Source of the DNA: Pseudogemmobacter bohemicus
Lineage (GTDB): Bacteria; Pseudomonadota; Alphaproteobacteria; Rhodobacterales; Rhodobacteraceae
Reading direction: 5' to 3'
Assembly (NCBI RefSeq): GCF_003290025.1
Contig: NZ_QNHG01000003.1
Coordinates: 210,435 to 274,434, forward strand
Length of the DNA: 64,000 nt
A program made the translations under genes and the position numbers. Below, one piece after another: positions 60,522 to 64,000 of the stretch (within the stretch, counting starts at the first letter, position 1; each line of letters opens with the position of its first letter). The notes under the pieces are model-generated. The model searched no databases and was not told the origin of the DNA. It saw nothing but the letters and a program-made list of their open reading frames with translations.

Positions 60522-61649
60522 TCAGCCGAAAATCTCGGCCTGGTGCTGACCGAGACGCGGCGAGGGCGTGTCCAGTGACAGCGCGGCCCCCGAGAAGGTC
60601 ATCGGGCTGCGCACCCCCGGCACACCGCCCGGAGCGATCTGCATGGCTCGCGCGATGATCTGCGGATCGGCAAAGACCTCTGCCATATCGTTGATCGGGC
60701 CGGCAGGAACGCCATTGGCCTCGCAGGCCGCCAGCAGTTCGGCTTTGGTCATGCCCCGCGTCGCCTCGGACAGTTTTTCGGTCATCACGGCGCGGTTGGT
60801 CACCCGGTCGGCATTGGTCAGGAAGGCCGCATCATCCGCCATGCTCGCCATCCCCAGGAGGCCGCAGAGTTTGCGGAACTGGCCGTCATTGCCGATCGCC
60901 AGAATCAGCCAGCCGTCTGAGCAATCAAACACCGCATAGGGCGCGAGGTTCGGATGCGCATTGCCCATCTTGACCGGCGCCACACCGGTCGCGAGGTAAT
61001 TCATCGCCTGATTGGCCATGATCGCCGCCGCCACATCCATCAAGGCCATATCGATATGCTGGCCTTTTCCCGTACGCCCGCGCTGGATCAGCGCCGCCAT
61101 GATCGCGTTCGAGGCATAAATGCCGGTGAACACATCGGTCACCGCCACGCCCACCTTTTGCGGCTGGCCATCGGCGGGGCCGGTCACCGACATCAGCCCG
61201 GCCATGCCCTGGATGATGAAATCATAGCCCGCCCGATGCGCATAGGGTCCGGTCTGGCCAAACCCGGTGATCGAGCAGTAGATCAGCCCCGGATTGATCT
61301 CTTTCAGACTGTCGAAATCCAGCCCGTATTTCTTCAGACCGCCAAGTTTGAAATTCTCGATCACCACATCGGCGGTTCTGATCAGCTCGCGCACCCGCGC
61401 CTGATCGGCCGGATCGCGGAAATCGGCGGTCACGCTTTTCTTGCCGCGATTGCAGCAATGGAAATAGGCGGCCGAGGTCTCGCCCTCATGGGTGATGAAG
61501 GGGGGGCCCCAGCGGCGGGTGTCATCGCCCTCCGGAGCCTCGACCTTGATCACCTCCGCGCCGAGATCGGCGAGGATCTGGCCCGCCCAGGGGCCCGCGA
61601 GAATCCGCGCCAGCTCGATGACGCGGATGCCTTGCAGCGGCGCGGACAT
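60522..61649 (-). CDS. CaiB/BaiF-type (family III) CoA transferase
   Basis: The 375-residue protein shows the family III pattern: GIRVIELARILAGPWAGQILADLGAEVIKVEAPEGDDTRRWGPPF at the N terminus, CNRGKKSVTADFRD, VVIENFKLGGLKKYGLDF, SITGFGQTGPYAHRAGYDFIIQGMAGLMSVTG, and KVGVAVTDVFTG with the catalytic Asp near residue 169. It moves CoA between carboxylic acids; the acyl substrate cannot be told. DsbA-like and DUF721 genes precede it on the same strand. Confidence 0.92.
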   Translation of the reverse strand: MSAPLQGIRVIELARILAGPWAGQILADLGAEVIKVEAPEGDDTRRWGPPFITHEGETSAAYFHCCNRGKKSVTADFRDPADQARVRELIRTADVVIENFKLGGLKKYGLDFDSLKEINPGLIYCSITGFGQTGPYAHRAGYDFIIQGMAGLMSVTGPADGQPQKVGVAVTDVFTGIYASNAIMAALIQRGRTGKGQHIDMALMDVAAAIMANQAMNYLATGVAPVKMGNAHPNLAPYAVFDCSDGWLILAIGNDGQFRKLCGLLGMASMADDAAFLTNADRVTNRAVMTEKLSEATRGMTKAELLAACEANGVPAGPINDMAEVFADPQIIARAMQIAPGGVPGVRSPMTFSGAALSLDTPSPRLGQHQAEIFG

Positions 61650-61654
61650 CAGGG

Positions 61655-62311
61655 TCAGCCCGCCAGTTTCGCGTCGATCAGAGACTTGATATTCTCCCAG
61701 GCCCAGTTTTCGACCTTTTCACCGTCAAGAATGACGGTCGGCGTGCCGGTGACATTATCGGCGGCCATATTGGCCTCGAACTGTTTCAGCATCTCTTCGC
61801 CAAAGGCTTCGTTCGAGGTGCAGGAATCCAGCTGCTCGCCGGTCAGCCCGGCGGTCAGACCGATGGTGCGCAAGTTGTCCATGATCACGGTCGGATCGGA
61901 CGAGTTCAGCCAGGTTTGCTGGGTCGAGAGGACGATATCCGAGATCCCCTCATAGCGCTTGTTGTCATCGCAGCGCGCGATCATCCCGGCCCAGAAGCCG
62001 TAGCGGTCGAAATAGACCTCGCGCAGGGTGAAATGCACCTTGCCGGTGTCGATATATTCGGCCTTCAGCTTCTTGAAGACTGTCTCGTGGAAATTCGCGC
62101 AATGCGGGCAGGTAAAGCTGGCATATTCGACGATCTTCACTTTGGCCTCGGGGTCACCCAGGGTGAAATCGCGCGGTGCGAGAGCGGCGTCCGGCGTGGT
62201 GGCAGCGGCTTCGCCTTCCGGCGCTTCGGTCGTGGTTTCCTGAGCCCAGGCCGGTGCGGCGGCGAGCGTGGCGGCCATGGAAAGCAGCAGCCGGCGGTTG
62301 ATCATGGTCAT
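61655..62311 (-). CDS. DsbA-family periplasmic thiol:disulfide oxidoreductase
   Basis: The protein has 218 residues from MTMINRRLLLSMAATLAAAP, a signal peptide cut near AWA-QETTTEA; GAGGACGAGAGA precedes this ATG, favouring it over an extension of 28 residues. The thioredoxin fold has the active site VEYASFTCPHCANFHETVF (CPHC, near 70) and the cis-Pro region NVTGTPTVILDGEKVENW. It belongs to the DsbA group with a helical insert, often acting with a partner DsbB or as an oxidase. A Thr/Glu/Ala-rich linker follows the signal peptide. Confidence 0.9.
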   Translation of the reverse strand: MTMINRRLLLSMAATLAAAPAWAQETTTEAPEGEAAATTPDAALAPRDFTLGDPEAKVKIVEYASFTCPHCANFHETVFKKLKAEYIDTGKVHFTLREVYFDRYGFWAGMIARCDDNKRYEGISDIVLSTQQTWLNSSDPTVIMDNLRTIGLTAGLTGEQLDSCTSNEAFGEEMLKQFEANMAADNVTGTPTVILDGEKVENWAWENIKSLIDAKLAG

Positions 62312-62321
62312 TCTCTCGTCC

Positions 62322-62876
62322 TCATTTTCTGTCTGGGCGGGATAATATGTTTTGCGCCAGCCGTTCAAGCGCGGCGCGAAGGCCGGGATCCCCAACGCCT
62401 TCGGTTTGTCTCGCGGCGGCGGCGGTCAGCCTGGCCTCGGTCCCGGGGTCTTGCGGCGGGGCTTTGGGGGCATGGGTGAACTGCGCCTGGCCTTCGGCAA
62501 AGCCAGTGCCGGCGGTTTGGGTCAGATGGATACGCGAGATGGCGTTATAGCCATAGACCGCGTTGACGCGCTCGCGGATGCGATCAAGCTGCATCCCCAC
62601 CGCCGGCGCCTGGGCGCCCTGGACCAGCAGGGTCAGCGTCGCGCCCATGGCGCCGCCGCCCCCCGCTGCCGTGCCGGCATAGCCGATCTTCACCGGCCTC
62701 GTGATCTTTGCCAGATCCTCGCCGACCGTCTCGGCCCAATGGGTGACAAGCCGGGCCACTGCGAACCCCCGCGCCTCGCCCGCGCCGCGCACCTGGGTCG
62801 AGACCAGCGAGAATGCCGGCTCGAACCCGCGGCGGCGGTGTTCTGTCGAGGGGGCAGGGGCGGGCTTGCGCGCCAT
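62322..62876 (-). CDS. DUF721 (DciA-like) protein
   Basis: The 184-residue protein contains the DUF721 core: VARLVTHWAETVGEDLAKITRPVKIGYAG, then TLTLLVQGAQAPAVGMQLDRIRERVNAVYGYNAISRIHLTQ, where the strand and amphipathic helix match DciA. DciA proteins help load the replicative helicase in bacteria lacking DnaC; the C-terminal extension here is of unknown role. Start MARKPAPAPS; two residues earlier is also possible. It lies 10 bp before the DsbA-like gene and is divergent from mutY. Confidence 0.85.
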   Translation of the reverse strand: MARKPAPAPSTEHRRRGFEPAFSLVSTQVRGAGEARGFAVARLVTHWAETVGEDLAKITRPVKIGYAGTAAGGGGAMGATLTLLVQGAQAPAVGMQLDRIRERVNAVYGYNAISRIHLTQTAGTGFAEGQAQFTHAPKAPPQDPGTEARLTAAAARQTEGVGDPGLRAALERLAQNILSRPDRK

Positions 62877-63046
62877 GGGCATCCTGAACTGGCCGACCCG
62901 CGCGGGGGCCTGAAAACCGGCCGGAGAACCGGCCCTGAAAACGCAGCCCTCAGACCGGGATTAGAGTTTCCCCGGCCGGGCTCACCGCCTATCTTAATGA
63001 AAGCGGGCGCAGCGGAAAGCCCATCCGGCAGCGGAGGCCATAAATC

Positions 63047-64000
63047 TTGAGTGACAGCGCTGAAAGAAGCCGGGGGCAGGGCGGTGCCGTTGAGACCACC
63101 GGGATCAGCGATGCACTGCTCGCCTGGTATGACCGCCACGCGCGTGAAATGCCCTGGCGGGTCGGGCCGGCGGCGCGGGCGCGCGGAGAGCGTCCGGATC
63201 CCTATCGCGTCTGGCTGTCAGAGGTGATGCTGCAGCAGACGACCGTGGCGGCGGTGCGGGGTTATTTCCAGCGCTTCGTGGCGCGCTGGCCGGATGTGGC
63301 TGCGCTGGCGGCGGCACCGGATGAGGCAGTGATGGCGGAATGGGCAGGGCTTGGCTATTACGCAAGGGCGCGGAACCTGTTGAAATGCGCGCGCGAGGTT
63401 GCGGCGCGCGGTGGATTTCCCGACAGCTGCGAGGGGCTCCTGACCCTGCCGGGCATCGGTCGCTATACGGCGGCGGCGGTGGCGGCCATCGCCTGGGACG
63501 AGCCTGCCGTGGTGGTCGATGGCAATGTCGAAAGGGTAATGGCGCGATTCTTTCGGGTGGAGACACCGTTGCCGGCGGCAAAACCCGAACTGACCACCCT
63601 GGCGGCTGCGCTCACACCCGGGCGGAGGCCGGGGGATTATGCCCAGGCGGTGATGGATCTTGGTGCCACGATCTGCACGCCGCGGGCCCCGGCCTGCGCG
63701 ATTTGTCCGCTGACATCCGCTTGCATGGCCCGCGCGGCCGGCGTTCAGGCAGAACTCCCCCGCAAGATTGCGAAGGCGAGAAAGCCCACCCGGGAGGGAA
63801 CTGTCTGGCTCCTGCGCAGCCCCCAGGGCTGGCTGCTTGAGCGTCGCCCGGCAACCGGCCTCCTCGGAGGCATGATTGGCTTGATAGGGGATGGCTGGGA
63901 TCAGCGCAGCGGGACCCTCTCACAAGACGACAATCCGGTCGAAGGCCGGGCGCGCCGGACAAAGTCCGGCGCGCCCGGTCCCGGGGGGGGCAGGGGGGGC
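63047..64000 (+). CDS. mutY: A/G-specific adenine glycosylase, runs off the window end
   Basis: The first in-frame start after a stop is TTG at 63047 (AATCTTGAGTGACAGC). The glycosylase domain is complete: LLAWYDRHAREMPWR, SEVMLQQTTVAAVRGYF, helix-hairpin-helix LTLPGIGRYTAAAVAAIAW, catalytic Asp in VVVDGNVERVMARFF, and the [4Fe-4S] ligands C-x6-C-x2-C-x5-C in CTPRAPACAICPLTSAC near residue 222. It removes adenine opposite 8-oxoguanine. After LLGGMIGLIGDGWD the sequence stops resembling MutY and the expected FTHFHL part is not seen before base 64000. Confidence 0.88.
   Translation, partial: MSDSAERSRGQGGAVETTGISDALLAWYDRHAREMPWRVGPAARARGERPDPYRVWLSEVMLQQTTVAAVRGYFQRFVARWPDVAALAAAPDEAVMAEWAGLGYYARARNLLKCAREVAARGGFPDSCEGLLTLPGIGRYTAAAVAAIAWDEPAVVVDGNVERVMARFFRVETPLPAAKPELTTLAAALTPGRRPGDYAQAVMDLGATICTPRAPACAICPLTSACMARAAGVQAELPRKIAKARKPTREGTVWLLRSPQGWLLERRPATGLLGGMIGLIGDGWDQRSGTLSQDDNPVEGRARRTKSGAPGPGGGRGG
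63946..63978. repeat. 15-bp perfect hairpin near the window end
   Basis: CCGGGCGCGCCGGAC (63946-63960) and GTCCGGCGCGCCCGG (63964-63978) are exact complements around loop AAA, followed by G-runs. It lies inside the nominal mutY reading frame where similarity to MutY has been lost. Confidence 0.8.

Overview
The window is high-G+C alphaproteobacterial DNA, most likely from the family Rhodobacteraceae. The petP-petR regulator pair, lpxK, dxs/ispA/xseB, hemF, queG and mtgA all look chromosomal, and their operon style (short 4-bp stop/start overlaps) and codon use fit Rhodobacter/Paracoccus relatives. No species can be named from sequence alone.

Region 1 (1-15542) is housekeeping DNA. It holds the waaA tail and lpxK (lipid A), a four-gene minus-strand operon (histone-deacetylase-like protein, xseB, ispA, dxs), petPR, ilvE, a small lipoprotein, a glyoxalase-related protein, ohr, queG, a glutathione transferase, mtgA, two secreted proteins and a DeoR-family regulator. 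Three perfect 20-bp palindromes spaced exactly 23 bp apart separate lpxK from dxs.

Region 2 (15543-25967) is a ten-gene plus-strand catabolic operon divergent from the DeoR regulator: a MalEFGK-like sugar or polyol ABC transporter with two non-identical ATPases, a 60-residue membrane protein, dihydroxyacetone-kinase-like DhaK and DhaL, an LsrF-like thiolase/aldolase and a class II aldolase fused to a short-chain dehydrogenase. It looks like import, phosphorylation and cleavage of a short dihydroxyketone-type substrate. Region 3 (26047-30910) holds a persulfide-dioxygenase-like hydrolase, three small membrane proteins, a SulP transporter and a kinase-like phosphotransferase.

Region 4 (30911-57721) is acquired DNA of visibly lower G+C. 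Its core is a complete-looking 24,149-bp Tn7-like transposon (33568-57716) with a 5-bp target duplication GCTTG, terminal inverted repeats beginning TGCCAA, and arrays of 14-bp sites about 21 bp apart. tnsA-tnsB-tnsC homologues lie at the left end and a large tniQ/tnsD-like gene at the right end. The right terminus is 16 bp from the 3' end of a tRNA-Arg(TCT) gene, which implies tRNA-directed insertion. A second right end abuts the left terminus, so an older element, now decayed to a helicase fragment and a 5'-nucleotidase gene, seems to have been displaced by insertion of the newer one at the same site. The cargo is defence-like: a type III Res-type helicase-nuclease, a truncated UvrD-like helicase, a three-gene operon (DUF4145-RecD helicase, TPR/cold-shock-like protein, DUF429 nuclease), an RloC/PrrC-like ATPase with a zinc hook, an mcrC fragment, small unknown proteins and a Lon-like AAA ATPase.

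Region 5 (57733-64000) has the tRNA-Arg gene with two partial tRNA-Arg relics, then a return to chromosomal genes: a small conserved protein, hemF, a lipoprotein, a CaiB-type CoA transferase, a DsbA-like thiol oxidoreductase, a DUF721 protein and the start of mutY.
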